Source: Hyphomicrobium sp. (GTDB lineage: Bacteria > Pseudomonadota > Alphaproteobacteria > Rhizobiales > Hyphomicrobiaceae). Taken from it: DNA of 64,000 bases. The stretch covers positions 295,836-359,835 of the forward strand of contig JALHMJ010000002.1 in NCBI GenBank assembly GCA_022844105.1. The letters run 5' to 3'. The translations under genes and the position numbers were made by a program. Below are positions 25,153-34,432 of the stretch, in pieces; the first letter of the stretch is position 1; each line of letters opens with the position of its first letter. The notes under the pieces are model-generated. The model worked only from the letters and a program-made list of their open reading frames with translations. It had not been told where the DNA came from and ran no database searches.

Positions 25153-25393
25153 CGGGTGCGGCGCTACCTGCTGGTGCGAAGTTTTGATGACGCTAGACAA
25201 TTGCCGTGCGGAGATCAAACGGCCTGCAACACACCCAATGGGGCTATCCCCCGCGCGGCGCGGTGCGGCGCCGCCTCGCTCAAACACTATGAGGCGGGCA
25301 CTATGAGGCGGGAAAAGGCGACTTTTGCTTAGACAATCCAAATGTCGGGTGTAATCTGACCTCTGTTGGCGTTGGCTTTTCAAGGAGGAGGCC
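25153..25393. other. Divergent intergenic region
   Basis: A 241-base gap between the acyl-CoA synthetase and a rightward short membrane protein. A tandem duplication of a CTATGAGGCGGG(C/A)A-type unit occurs near 25287-25315. No other element was recognised. Confidence 0.5.
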
Positions 25394-25492
25394 ATGACCG
25401 AACCTCGTCTAGACGCTGTGGCGTTGTGGGTCCTCGTAATGCTGCTGTTCGCCCTGACCGTAGCCCTGGAACTGGCCATCTTCGCGCATTGA
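25394..25492 (+). CDS. 32-residue single-pass membrane protein
   Basis: A short gene coding for a protein of 32 residues: a polar start (MTEPRLDA) and one membrane helix (VALWVLVMLLFALTVALELA) ending IFAH. AAGGAGGAGGCC directly upstream of the ATG at 25394 is among the best ribosome sites in the window, which supports translation despite the length. Function is unknown. Such small membrane peptides often regulate transporters or stress responses; that is only a possibility. Confidence 0.6.
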   Translation: MTEPRLDAVALWVLVMLLFALTVALELAIFAH

Positions 25493-25726
25493 CCGATCGA
25501 CTGACGGGTACAATGACTGGTCCAGTGGCCCTGAACCAGCGAGAGGGTTGGCCGCTGGCGCGGCGGTTCGCGCCGTTGCCTAACATCCCACTAATCGTGC
25601 AATTTGCCCCAGTCAAAGCGCCGGGTCCGCAGGCGTGATGCGAACTCGGCTGCCACCTTGGCCGGGTCCTCGTTCGCCGCCCGGTATCGCCGGGCCTGCT
25701 ACCGTTCTTCCGGATCAAAATTGTCA

Positions 25727-25972
25727 ATGACACACAGCCCGAACCAGCAACCGCAACTCCTCCACCTTGTTTTCGGCGGCGAATTGGAATCGCTCGACGG
25801 CATCACCTTCCGCGACTTGCACGCGCTGGAGGTCGTCGGCATTTACCCCAATTACGCCGAAGCCCATGCCGCTTGGAAATCCGCTGCGCAAAAGTCGGTC
25901 GACAATGCGCTCATGCGCTACTTCGTGGTCCACCTGCACCGACTGCTAGATCCAGCAACATCGGTCAATTGA
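25727..25972 (+). CDS. DUF4170 family protein
   Basis: An 81-residue protein. QLLHLVFGGELESLDGITFRD, the VVGIYPNYAEAHAAWKSAAQ segment and the closing RYFVVHLHRLLDP match DUF4170, a small alphaproteobacterial family of unknown function. Length is typical. The ATG at 25727 is chosen as the family N-terminus; upstream in-frame codons lack a supporting ribosome site. It ends shortly before the convergent phosphatase gene. Confidence 0.82.
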   Translation: MTHSPNQQPQLLHLVFGGELESLDGITFRDLHALEVVGIYPNYAEAHAAWKSAAQKSVDNALMRYFVVHLHRLLDPATSVN

Positions 25973-25994
25973 CAGCGGAGGAGCGGCGCCCCCG

Positions 25995-26735
25995 CTACTC
26001 GCGGCCGAACAAGCCATCGACGATCCGGTTGGCCCAGCCGCGGCTGCGGAACGAGCGCTTCAGATCGACCGGAACATAGTGCCTGTCGACCCAGGTGAAA
26101 AAGTCGATCGGCTCGTTTGCGGCATGTTCCAGATACTGTTCGATAAAGACATCGAGAACACCAGTATCGGCATGACGGATATGTCCGTATCGCAGGCTCA
26201 GTTGGCGCTTGGCTTCCGCCATAGGAACATTGTCGACGAGATGCAGATAAAGCACGCTGGCGAGCCCGGCCCGGTCGGCGCCCGACTTGCAATGCAGGAG
26301 AATGGGATGCTCAACGGTCTCATAGATCCGACGCAAACCATGTAACTCGGCTTTCGAGGGTGCATCACGGCTGCGTAGTCGAAAATCGACGTACGCGAGG
26401 CCCAATTTTTCGCAGGCCGCTCGCTCGTGCCGGGCGGTTGGCATCTCGGCGTTGCCACGCAAATTTATGATCGTGCGGACGCCCAGAGCCTTGATTCGCC
26501 CGAGCTGGTAAGGCAGCGGCTGTGCGGCGCGCCAAGCTCGGTCACTCAACCTGTGGCGGTTTTGAAACAAGACGCGCACGAACAGATGATCGAAAAGCAA
26601 CATATCGGCATATCCGACGACTGGCGCGAACCACCTGCGGACGGGCGCTGGTGCCTGCGCAGCCACGCTAATCCGCGCTGCCATGGCGCCGCGACTGATC
26701 GCGCGCTTCATCTGTTTGATTCGGCCGGGTGGCAT
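25995..26735 (-). CDS. Tyrosine/dual-specificity phosphatase-like protein
   Basis: A 246-residue protein. The phosphatase P-loop HCKSGADRAGLAS (HCx5R) lies near residue 152, with NLRGN upstream and RYGHIRHADTGVLD downstream, as in the protein-tyrosine phosphatase/dual-specificity family found near lipid A genes in this order. The general-acid Asp is likely in the segment around FRLRSRD. Its substrate is unknown. The first ATG is uncertain; an internal Met at residue 9 or 18 could be used. It is read away from the lipid A operon. Confidence 0.8.
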   Translation of the reverse strand: MPPGRIKQMKRAISRGAMAARISVAAQAPAPVRRWFAPVVGYADMLLFDHLFVRVLFQNRHRLSDRAWRAAQPLPYQLGRIKALGVRTIINLRGNAEMPTARHERAACEKLGLAYVDFRLRSRDAPSKAELHGLRRIYETVEHPILLHCKSGADRAGLASVLYLHLVDNVPMAEAKRQLSLRYGHIRHADTGVLDVFIEQYLEHAANEPIDFFTWVDRHYVPVDLKRSFRSRGWANRIVDGLFGRE

Positions 26736-27006
26736 TACGGTCCTGGAAACTCCCGCTTGGCTGGATACGACCGAACACTGAAACAGTTTACGGTCTGACA
26801 GCGTCGTGCATGGGCGCCATTATTGACGTCCAGCGTCCCACTGCGGTCGATAACCACGAAAGCGCAGATGATTTCGGTTGATATTCGTTGCCTTAACCTG
26901 AGACAAGAGGACTTCAGAGCGCGCCCCCAAGGGTCAGCCAGCCGATAGACTTTTGCCATGCGGACCCGCATCTACCGGTCCGTCAGGGCCAGGGCTCATA
27001 GGATCG
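26736..27006. other. Divergent intergenic region
   Basis: A gap of 271 bases between the phosphatase and the lipid A operon. It should hold both promoters; none was clear. AGGAT lies close before the ATG at 27007. Confidence 0.45.
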
Positions 27007-29094
27007 ATGGCAAATAGTTCGGCCTACAAAGTGAGCGCTGCCCGTTTTGCCGGTCGGTGGCTGGCTGGGTTTGTTCGGCTGGTCCATCGCACGTCCGATG
27101 TCGTTGCAGAGCCCGACGGCATCCTTGAGCGCCTGCGTGCGGATCACCCCTGTATTGTCGGGCTGTGGCATGGCCAGTTCATGATGGCTTCCATGCATCG
27201 TCCGGATGTTCCCGTGGCCGCCATGGTGGCTCGTCATGGCGACGCTGAATTCATCGGCGCGACGATGCAAAGCCTCGGCGTCGAACTCGTCCGCGGTGCA
27301 GGAGCCGGCGCGCGCCGCAAAGATCGCGGCGGCGCCGCAGCCCTGCGCGGCGCGCTGCAAAGTCTGGCCGCCGGCAAATCGTTTGTCATGACCGCCGATG
27401 TCCCCCCCGGCCCAGCGCGAACCTGCGGCGAGGGAATCATCACGCTGGCCCGCATGAGCGGCCGCCCCATCGTCCCCTTGGCTGTGGCAAGCTCACGGTT
27501 CACCGTGCTCGATACCTGGAGCCGGCTGACGATTAACCGCCCCTTCTCGAAGCTGGCCTTCGTCTATGGCGAACCGATCTTCGTTCCACGCGATGCCGAG
27601 CCGGACGAATTGGAAGCAATTCGGCAGCAGGTGGAGCGAGCGATCAACGCAGCAACACGTCGCGCCTACCTGCTGGCTGGAGCCGACCCGCTGCGGGCCA
27701 CCCCGCGTTCGGCCGATCTCGCCGTACCTCCGCCCAAGCCGGGTCTGGCGCTGACGGCCTACCGCGGATTGACCGGCCTTCTTGCCCCTTTGGCGCCCGT
27801 CGTCCTCGCCCACCGTGCCCGCAAGGGCAAGGAAGACGCACTGCGCCGTGATGAACGCCTCGGCTCTCCGGTGCAAGGACGGCCGGACGGCCCGTTGGCC
27901 TGGGTCCATGCCGCAAGCGTCGGCGAGCTGATGGCGGTTCTGCCACTCATCGACGGTCTATGCGCAGCACGCCACGACCTGAATGTGTTGGTCACAACGG
28001 GAACCGTTACGTCGGCGGGTATTGCAGCGGCGCGACTTGGTCCGCGCGCCATCCACCAGTTCGCCCCCATCGATACGCCCCAAGCCGTACGCCGCTTTCT
28101 CGACCACTGGCGGCCAAGTATCGCCATTTTCACCGAAAGCGAAATCTGGCCGAACCTCGTCCTTGCGACGTCCGCCCGTAAAATCCCCATGGCCCTCGTG
28201 AATGCCCGGATGTCGGCGCGCAGCGGCCGCCGTTGGCGATCACGACGCGGCATAGCCAAGCAACTGTTTGGCTGCTTCGATATCGTCATGGCACAAAACG
28301 CGGCTCTGGCTCGACAATTCGCCCAGCTTGGCGCACCGCGGACGCTTGGTGCCGGCAATTTGAAGATCGACGCCCCGCCACCGCCGGTCGATCAGGCCGA
28401 ATTGGCACGACTGCGCGTTATCGTTGGCTCGCGGCCGCTCCTGGTTGCAGCCAGCACCCACGATGGCGAAGAGCAAGTAGTCGCCGAGGCCCATCGCGCC
28501 CTGCGCCAACGCATCCCTGAACTTCTGACGATCATCGCCCCGCGCCATCCTGATCGGGGCGGCAAGCTCGCCGCTGATCTCAGCGCATCCGGCCTGGCAG
28601 TGGCGCAACGCTCGACCAAGACCGATCCCGGGCCTGCGACGGACATCTACCTTGCCGACACGATCGGCGAATTGGGGCTCTTCTACTCGCTCGGCCGCAT
28701 CGTGTTCCTCGGCGGCTCGCTGATACCGCATGGTGGTCAGAACCCGATCGAGGCCATCCGCCTCGGCTGCGTGGTGATGAGCGGTCCGAGCCGGCACAAC
28801 TTCGCCGACATCTATGGCAGCCTCGACACGTCCGGCGCCGTTGCATCCATTACCGGCGCCACCGAACTCGCTGCGGCCGCGGCACGCCTTCTGACCGATG
28901 CGACGGAGCGGGCTGCGATGCAAACCGCCTCCGAAAAGTCGCTGGCGGCCATGGGTGGCGCGTTGACCAAAACGATCGCGACGATTCTGCCGATGATCCC
29001 GCCCGCGGCGGTCGCACCCATGTTGGCCTCAATGCACACGCCTGACACCCACGCCGAAGTGCCGACTCAGGGCTTCCGACGTGCCGTCTCGTGA
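27007..29094 (+). CDS. waaA: DUF374 acyltransferase-like domain fused to Kdo transferase (KdtA/WaaA)
   Basis: A 695-residue protein with two complete domains. Residues about 1-240 match DUF374 (lysophospholipid acyltransferase-like): CIVGLWHGQFMM with the active-site His, VARHGDAEFIGATMQSLG, and MTADVPPGPA with GEGIITLARMSGRPIVPLAV. After a Pro-rich linker, residues about 248-690 match 3-deoxy-D-manno-octulosonic acid transferase: WVHAASVGELMAVLPLI, TESEIWPNLV, VNARMSARS, and FLGGSLIPHGGQNPIEA. The two are usually separate adjacent genes in alphaproteobacteria; here one frame runs through. It adds Kdo to lipid IVA at the inner membrane. It overlaps lpxK by 14 bases. Confidence 0.9.
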   Translation: MANSSAYKVSAARFAGRWLAGFVRLVHRTSDVVAEPDGILERLRADHPCIVGLWHGQFMMASMHRPDVPVAAMVARHGDAEFIGATMQSLGVELVRGAGAGARRKDRGGAAALRGALQSLAAGKSFVMTADVPPGPARTCGEGIITLARMSGRPIVPLAVASSRFTVLDTWSRLTINRPFSKLAFVYGEPIFVPRDAEPDELEAIRQQVERAINAATRRAYLLAGADPLRATPRSADLAVPPPKPGLALTAYRGLTGLLAPLAPVVLAHRARKGKEDALRRDERLGSPVQGRPDGPLAWVHAASVGELMAVLPLIDGLCAARHDLNVLVTTGTVTSAGIAAARLGPRAIHQFAPIDTPQAVRRFLDHWRPSIAIFTESEIWPNLVLATSARKIPMALVNARMSARSGRRWRSRRGIAKQLFGCFDIVMAQNAALARQFAQLGAPRTLGAGNLKIDAPPPPVDQAELARLRVIVGSRPLLVAASTHDGEEQVVAEAHRALRQRIPELLTIIAPRHPDRGGKLAADLSASGLAVAQRSTKTDPGPATDIYLADTIGELGLFYSLGRIVFLGGSLIPHGGQNPIEAIRLGCVVMSGPSRHNFADIYGSLDTSGAVASITGATELAAAAARLLTDATERAAMQTASEKSLAAMGGALTKTIATILPMIPPAAVAPMLASMHTPDTHAEVPTQGFRRAVS

Positions 29095-30112
29095 ACCGGG
29101 TTGGTGGTATCGGACGCAACCTTCGCTGATCGCGCGAGCACTCGCACCCGTCGCGTCGGTCTATGGCGCGATCACAGTGCGGCGAATGCACAAAGCGCCG
29201 TCCTACCGCAGTCCAATCCCGGTCGTCTGCATCGGTAATTTCACTGCAGGCGGCACCGGCAAAACTCCGTTCGCGCTCTGGCTGGCCAAGCGGTTGCAGC
29301 AGCTCGGCATCACCGTGGTCTTCCTCACGCGCGGCTATGGCTCGACAGTGAGCGCGGCGACGTCCGTCGATCTTAGCCGTCACACCGCGGCAGACGTCGG
29401 GGACGAAGCAATGCTGCTCGCCCGCGCCGGCCCGGTCATGGTTTCCCCCGACAGGGCAGCAGGTGCGAAGGCAATTCTTGACGAATTTCCCTCTGCCGCC
29501 GTGATCCTCATGGACGACGGCTTGCAGAACCCAGCGCTGCATAAGGATCTAAGCATCGCAGTCGTGGACGGAGCGCGAGGTTTTGGAAACGGCAGCGTCA
29601 TACCCGCAGGACCATTGCGCGCGCCACTGGCCCCGCAACTGGCCCGCACGGACGTGATTGTCGTGAACGGCCGCCGCGATGACCGCGATGCAATCGAAAA
29701 AGTCCTCGCGCCGGAATTCTCAGGACCGATTTTGTCGGCATGGCCCGAACCGGAGGGAGCAACCGATTGGCTGCAAGGCGTTCGCGCTGTGGCCTTTGCC
29801 GGCATCGGCAATCCGGCCCGCTTTTTCCGGCTGCTCGAAGCCGGTGGCGCTGTCCTCGTTGCACGCCATGCCTTTGCCGACCATCACAATTTCACCGACG
29901 CCGAAGCGACACGCCTGATCAGCGAGGCGCAAACGCAAGGCGCACAGCTTGTCACAACGGAAAAAGATCTCGTTCGCCTCGCGGCAGCGGATGGCCCGCG
30001 CGCAGAACTCCGCCGTCGCGCGCGTCCGCTTGCCATCTCACTCAAAGTCGATGTGAACGGGGAAGACCTTCTGATCGGAAAGATCATCAGGCTGTGCGCT
30101 TCGAGACTATAA
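29081..30112 (+). CDS. lpxK: Tetraacyldisaccharide 4'-kinase
   Basis: The 343-residue inner-membrane kinase phosphorylates lipid A disaccharide at the 4' position. An N-terminal amphipathic or membrane-binding helix (SLIARALAPVASVYG) precedes the P-loop GGTGKT at residues 57-62 (NFTAGGTGKTPFALWLAKRL). The Walker B-like MDDGLQNPALHKD and the FADHHNFTDAEA segment are further hallmarks. Length is normal. It begins inside the 3' end of the fused DUF374-kdtA gene, so translation is coupled. Confidence 0.95.
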   Translation: MPSREPGWWYRTQPSLIARALAPVASVYGAITVRRMHKAPSYRSPIPVVCIGNFTAGGTGKTPFALWLAKRLQQLGITVVFLTRGYGSTVSAATSVDLSRHTAADVGDEAMLLARAGPVMVSPDRAAGAKAILDEFPSAAVILMDDGLQNPALHKDLSIAVVDGARGFGNGSVIPAGPLRAPLAPQLARTDVIVVNGRRDDRDAIEKVLAPEFSGPILSAWPEPEGATDWLQGVRAVAFAGIGNPARFFRLLEAGGAVLVARHAFADHHNFTDAEATRLISEAQTQGAQLVTTEKDLVRLAAADGPRAELRRRARPLAISLKVDVNGEDLLIGKIIRLCASRL

Positions 30113-30119
30113 TCTGGTG

Positions 30120-30344
30120 TCAGCCGTCCGGGTGCGTTTCCACGAACCGCTTCAAGGAAACGTCTGGCGTCGCGTAGGCTTCCTGCAACTCGACACTCCA
30201 GTATTTCAGGTTCTGCAAGTCAATGCGCACGCCGGTCACTGCGCAGCGTACATAATCGCCGGCGGACAAAACCTGGAATTCACCCGCCAGATAGCGAACC
30301 CGCGCTTCCGTACCCCCACCAAATAATCGTTCAAGCCTGTTCAT
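30120..30344 (-). CDS. DUF2093 family protein
   Basis: A 74-residue protein. EARVRYLAGEFQVLSAGDYVRCAVTG and IDLQNLKYWSVELQEAYA match DUF2093, a conserved alphaproteobacterial family of unknown role that is often encoded beside lpxK. GGATAGG precedes the ATG at 30344. A single Cys (VRCAV) is conserved in position. It is convergent with lpxK, seven bases apart. Confidence 0.85.
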   Translation of the reverse strand: MNRLERLFGGGTEARVRYLAGEFQVLSAGDYVRCAVTGVRIDLQNLKYWSVELQEAYATPDVSLKRFVETHPDG

Positions 30345-30445
30345 TGCCTATCCTTGTCCGCCGCCCGGACAGATGCGTGATCTATGTCTAGAGGGCCGGC
30401 CGCGCTCCGACAAGCGGGCAGCTCCGGCGACGCGCGAAGTCATCG

Positions 30446-31969
30446 TTAAAAGAGCGACCCCTGTGGCGGGCCGCCATCCTTTTTGCGCCCCGCCGCCGCG
30501 GCGGGCCTGGATCGGGCGTCCTCGTCCGGTCCCGGCGGCACATGCTTGACTTCGGCAACTGCTTTACCGTCCGCAAACTCCATTTCCACCCGGCTCGCCA
30601 GGTTCAGTGATGCAGCCCGACGGACCATGACGCCGGTCTCGTCCCGGACAATCGCAAAGCCTCGCGCCAGAACGCCCTGATAACTGTACGACGATAAAAG
30701 TTTGGCCTGAGCCTCAAGCCCCCGCCGTTTCTGATCCAGTCGATTAGCCAAAGCCTCAACGCGCATCCGCCCACCAATGCGCTCGAACCGCATGCGGCGC
30801 TCGCCCGCTATCCGCGTCAAGGCGGAGCGGGCGCGGGCAAAACTGTCCACCAATCTGCGATCGCGACGCTCCACGAGATGACTGAGCAGCTGCGGTGTCA
30901 ACCGGCCGGCGACTTTGGCTTGACGCATCGTATGGGCGCGCGTGTTCGCGAGCAAAGCCCGCGCCAGACGCTGGTCCACCGCATCAAATTGTTGCCGCGC
31001 CAGCGCCGTCAAATCCTCAGGCCGGGGCAGCCCGCGCGCGGCGGCCTTTAAATGCGTCCGTGCGGCTTCGAGCATGCGCCGGCTCGCAATTCGCAATCGC
31101 TGGCGACAATCAGCGACGTCGGCCATCAACTCGGAGAACTTGGGCACCGCCCACTCGGCAGCTTTCGTCGGGGTCGGAGCACGCGCATCCGCGACGAGAT
31201 CGATCAGAGTCCAGTCGGTCTCGTGACCGACGGCTGAAATGAGCGGAATGGCGCTCTGTGCCACGGCCCGGACGACGACCTCTTCGTTGAAGCCCCACAG
31301 GTCTTCAAGACTGCCGCCACCACGCGCGACGATGATCACGTCCGGCCGTGGAATTGGCCCGCCCGGACCCATGGCATTGAACCCGCGCACGGCGGCGGCC
31401 ACCTTGGCAGCGCTACCTTCGCCCTGAACCGGCACCGGCCAGATCACAACGTGGGCCGGAAAGCGCTCGGTAAATCCATGCAGCATGTCGCGGATCACGG
31501 CCCCCGTCGGAGAGGTCACGATGCCAACGACACGCGGCAAGAATGGCAGCGGCTTCTTGCGGCTCTCCTCGAACAGCCCTTCGGCGGCGAACTTGCGTTT
31601 GCGCTCCTCAAGCAGCGCCATGAGAGCGCCGGCGCCCGCAGGCTCCAGCGCCTCGATCACGATCTGATACTTCGATGAACCGGGAAAGCATGACACCTTG
31701 CCGGTAACAATGACCTCCATGCCCTCCTCGGGCTTCACCTTGAGCCGGCTCCAATTTCCCTTCCAGACCACTGCGTCGATTTTTGCCTTGTCGTCCTTGA
31801 GCGAGAAGTAGCAGTGCCCCGAAGAGTGCGGACCCCGATATCCGGACACTTCCCCGCGCAAACGAATATGACCGAAGCCGTCTTCCAGCGCCCGCCTGAT
31901 CGCATTCGATAATTCACCGACCGAAAATTCCGGAGCATTTCGGTGCGGCTGAGGCGTCACATCGGCCAC
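30446..31969 (-). CDS. xseA: Exodeoxyribonuclease VII large subunit
   Basis: A 507-residue protein. The N-terminal OB-fold ([45 protein letters not shown]) is followed by the catalytic region with [13 protein letters not shown] and [21 protein letters not shown], which is diagnostic for XseA, and by a long coiled-coil C-terminal half. It forms exonuclease VII with XseB, which is not in the window, and degrades single-stranded DNA. The last 50 residues are low-complexity Arg/Gly/Asp and somewhat longer than usual. It shares strand and near-adjacent position with the DUF2093 gene. Confidence 0.95.
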   Translation of the reverse strand: MADVTPQPHRNAPEFSVGELSNAIRRALEDGFGHIRLRGEVSGYRGPHSSGHCYFSLKDDKAKIDAVVWKGNWSRLKVKPEEGMEVIVTGKVSCFPGSSKYQIVIEALEPAGAGALMALLEERKRKFAAEGLFEESRKKPLPFLPRVVGIVTSPTGAVIRDMLHGFTERFPAHVVIWPVPVQGEGSAAKVAAAVRGFNAMGPGGPIPRPDVIIVARGGGSLEDLWGFNEEVVVRAVAQSAIPLISAVGHETDWTLIDLVADARAPTPTKAAEWAVPKFSELMADVADCRQRLRIASRRMLEAARTHLKAAARGLPRPEDLTALARQQFDAVDQRLARALLANTRAHTMRQAKVAGRLTPQLLSHLVERRDRRLVDSFARARSALTRIAGERRMRFERIGGRMRVEALANRLDQKRRGLEAQAKLLSSYSYQGVLARGFAIVRDETGVMVRRAASLNLASRVEMEFADGKAVAEVKHVPPGPDEDARSRPAAAAGRKKDGGPPQGSLF

Positions 31970-32107
31970 GGTCGATCCTTCCTGTTACGGGCGCGCAGTA
32001 TACCCAACAGCCCCGCGAGGCAATAGTCGCCAGCGGGAACTGAAGCTTCAACCCCGGCGTTTATCAGCCTCCAAAGCCAAACTTTTGAATGCTGAGGATC
32101 ACGAGCC

Positions 32108-32503
32108 ATGAAGAACACGCGATTTGCCTTGAGTTGGATTGGCTTTGCGCTTCTCGCTGGGTCGTTTGTAACCGTTGCGGCTTTCGCACAGGCCCCGTCG
32201 AGCACCGATCCGCAAGTGGCTTTCAATAACCATTGCCGTACGTGTCACTCGGCTCAGCCCGGCGACAATCGGCTTGGCCCTGCATTGCATGGCGTCATGG
32301 GTCGCAAGGCCGGCAGTGTCGAGGGCTACAGCTACTCACCCGGCTTCAAGACAACTGATCTTGTTTGGAATGATGCCAACATGGACGAATTTATCGCCAA
32401 TCCCAACAGCGTCTTTCCCGGCAATAACATGGCCACGTTCGCCGGTCTGAAAGATGCCGGCGATCGCAAGGCGATCATCGAATATCTGAAATCGCTTAAG
32501 TGA
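32108..32503 (+). CDS. Class I c-type cytochrome (cytochrome c2-like)
   Basis: A 131-residue exported protein. A signal peptide (hydrophobic FALSWIGFALLAGSFVTVAA, cleavage after FAQA) is followed by the haem motif CRTCH near residue 43, HGVMGRKAGSVEGYSYSPG in the middle, and FPGNNMATFAGL with the Met axial ligand. This is the mono-haem cytochrome c2/c550-type fold used in periplasmic electron transfer. Length fits. It overlaps the convergent ABC ATPase gene by eight bases at the 3' end. The electron partners are unknown. Confidence 0.92.
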   Translation: MKNTRFALSWIGFALLAGSFVTVAAFAQAPSSTDPQVAFNNHCRTCHSAQPGDNRLGPALHGVMGRKAGSVEGYSYSPGFKTTDLVWNDANMDEFIANPNSVFPGNNMATFAGLKDAGDRKAIIEYLKSLK

Positions 32504-33200
32504 TGTCGTTCGAGATTCGCCCGTCGACGATACGCAACTGACGGTCAGCGCGAGCCGCAAGGCCGAGATCATGCGTCACCATGACGATCGAGCGCTTCGT
32601 CTCGTCCACCAGACGGCGCAGAACACCAAGCACCTGCTCGCTTGACTGGCTATCGAGATTTCCCGTTGGTTCGTCCGCGAGGATGACATGCGGTTCGTTC
32701 GCCAAGGCCCGCGCGATGGCCACCCTTTGGCGCTGACCGCCTGAAAGTTGTCCTGGCAGCTTGTGCGCGTGCGCTTCGAGACCGAGTGAAGCAAGTAAGG
32801 CCAAGGCCCGATCCTTCATCTGTGCTTCGCTTATTTTTCCCAGCGCCCGCATCGGCAACATCACATTCATCAGCGACGTGAATTCGGTGAGCAGAAAATG
32901 AAACTGAAACACGAACCCCAGATGTTTCAATCGCAGCCGCGCCCGCTGCGCTTCGTCATCGACAGGCACCGGCCGCCCTTGCATGAAAACCTCGCCCGAT
33001 GTTGGCGCATCGAGAAGGCCCAACAAGTATAGAAGCGAACTCTTTCCCGAGCCTGAAGGTCCGGTTATGGCGACAAACTCGCCCGGCTCGATCGCCAGGC
33101 TGATGTCGCGCACAAGTGTTGTCTCCACCCCGTCACCGATTGTTTTGGTAACATGCCGCAATTCGATCAACGGAGTCGTCACCGGGAGCTGGATCGTCAC
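32496..33200 (-). CDS. ABC transporter ATPase (LolD/MacB type)
   Basis: A 234-residue ATPase of the lipoprotein-release/macrolide-export class. Walker A is GPSGSGKSS near residue 45, the signature LSGGQRQRVAIARAL near 147, Walker B VILADEPTGNLDS, and the H-loop VTHDLG. The GTG start at 33200 overlaps the permease stop by four bases (GTGA), which indicates coupled translation. It powers the FtsX-like permease encoded directly upstream. The GTG start is preferred to a frame that extends through the permease coding region in another phase. Confidence 0.92.
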   Translation of the reverse strand: MTIQLPVTTPLIELRHVTKTIGDGVETTLVRDISLAIEPGEFVAITGPSGSGKSSLLYLLGLLDAPTSGEVFMQGRPVPVDDEAQRARLRLKHLGFVFQFHFLLTEFTSLMNVMLPMRALGKISEAQMKDRALALLASLGLEAHAHKLPGQLSGGQRQRVAIARALANEPHVILADEPTGNLDSQSSEQVLGVLRRLVDETKRSIVMVTHDLGLAARADRQLRIVDGRISNDIT

Positions 33201-34432
33201 GACGCCCCCCGGATGATTTCGACCGGCTGAACGCTCGCCGCTTTTCTGGCCGGCAAATATCCAGCGATGCCCGACGCCAGCAGTGCGATGAGTCCTGCAA
33301 GCAGATAGTGCGTTGGTGTGTAATAGAGTGGCAGGTGCGTCGTATCCACAAATGGGCTTTTGAATTCGATTGTCTCGAGCATGCCGCACAAAGCGTAACC
33401 CAACGCCCAGCCCGCCAGAGTCCCGGCCACTCCGATCATCAGCGCCTCGAGAAGAAAAATCGATCGCACGGTCCGCTCCGTGAAGCCGAGCGATTTCAAA
33501 ATCGCGATGTCGCGCGTTTTCTCGTGCGTGATCGTCGAAATGATGTTGTAGGTGCCGAACGAAGCCACCAGCAGGATCGCTCCAACCACCGTGTACATGA
33601 TGAAATTGCGCACCTGGAGAGCCGACAGCAAGTCCTCGTTGGCCTCTTGCCATGACACCGACTTGTATCCCGTCTGCGCCTCGATCCGTTCGGCGACGCT
33701 CATCGCCTGCATGACGTCCGTGACGCGAATACGCATCGCGTTCACGATACCGGTCTGACCGGCGAGGATTTGCGCGGTCTTGATCAGCGTGAAAGCCTGT
33801 GTCTCGTCCGCTTGGCTCACGCCAGAATGCACAAGAGCCACCACCGTGCACGACACAACCCGCCCCGTTCCGGAAACGACCGCGATCGTGTTGCCGACGC
33901 GCGCGCCGATCTTCTGTGCCAGCCGGTCACCCAGGATAATTGCGTTCGATGACCGGTACAGATCGCCAACCGTGCCGCCGCGCAACTGTTGTGGAAGTTT
34001 GGACACCGATACTTCCCGTCGCGGATCGATGCCGGTCACGTTCGCTGCCGTGTCGCGGCTGGCATAGCGGATCACGGCGCGCGCTTGCACCGAAGGCGCC
34101 ACAGCCCCATCCAGCCAGCTGTCGAGCGAGGCGATGATGGCATAAGGGTTCTTGATGCCGGGCCGCGTCGCCATGGTGCTGAGACCGGAATAGGCGACGA
34201 CTTGATAGTGATCTTCCGCCGCCTGTCGCGGTGGATCACGCCGCTCATCACTCATCGTGATGTGCGGCAAGGCGTCAACGAGCTGACTGACGAAATCGCG
34301 CTGCGAGCCCTCCATCAAAGCCGCCATCATGACCGAGAACCCGACGCCCATCGCGACACCCATCAGCCCGACCAGCGTCTGCCTGAGCCGCGACCGGATG
34401 TGCGTCACAGCGATGTCGAAAACGAGCCTCAT
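33197..34432 (-). CDS. ABC transporter permease (FtsX/MacB family)
   Basis: A 411-residue permease. The N-terminal membrane segment with SRLRQTLVGLMGVAMGVGFSVMMAAL is followed by a large periplasmic MacB-type domain (about residues 45-270) and three C-terminal helices (MYTVVGAILLVASFGTYNI, LEALMIGVAGTLAGWALG, YLLAGLIALLASGIAGYLPA). The motif KSLGFTERTVRSIFLLEALMIG is typical of FtsX-type permeases. It lies between the HlyD-type adaptor and the ATPase, with ATGA overlaps on both sides, giving one operon for a tripartite exporter. The substrate is unknown. Confidence 0.9.
   Translation of the reverse strand: MRLVFDIAVTHIRSRLRQTLVGLMGVAMGVGFSVMMAALMEGSQRDFVSQLVDALPHITMSDERRDPPRQAAEDHYQVVAYSGLSTMATRPGIKNPYAIIASLDSWLDGAVAPSVQARAVIRYASRDTAANVTGIDPRREVSVSKLPQQLRGGTVGDLYRSSNAIILGDRLAQKIGARVGNTIAVVSGTGRVVSCTVVALVHSGVSQADETQAFTLIKTAQILAGQTGIVNAMRIRVTDVMQAMSVAERIEAQTGYKSVSWQEANEDLLSALQVRNFIMYTVVGAILLVASFGTYNIISTITHEKTRDIAILKSLGFTERTVRSIFLLEALMIGVAGTLAGWALGYALCGMLETIEFKSPFVDTTHLPLYYTPTHYLLAGLIALLASGIAGYLPARKAASVQPVEIIRGAS

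Noticed and set aside
33201-33851. Upstream extension of the ABC ATPase frame
   Set aside because: The extension lies inside the permease gene in another frame; the GTG at 33200 with a GTGA overlap is the proper start.
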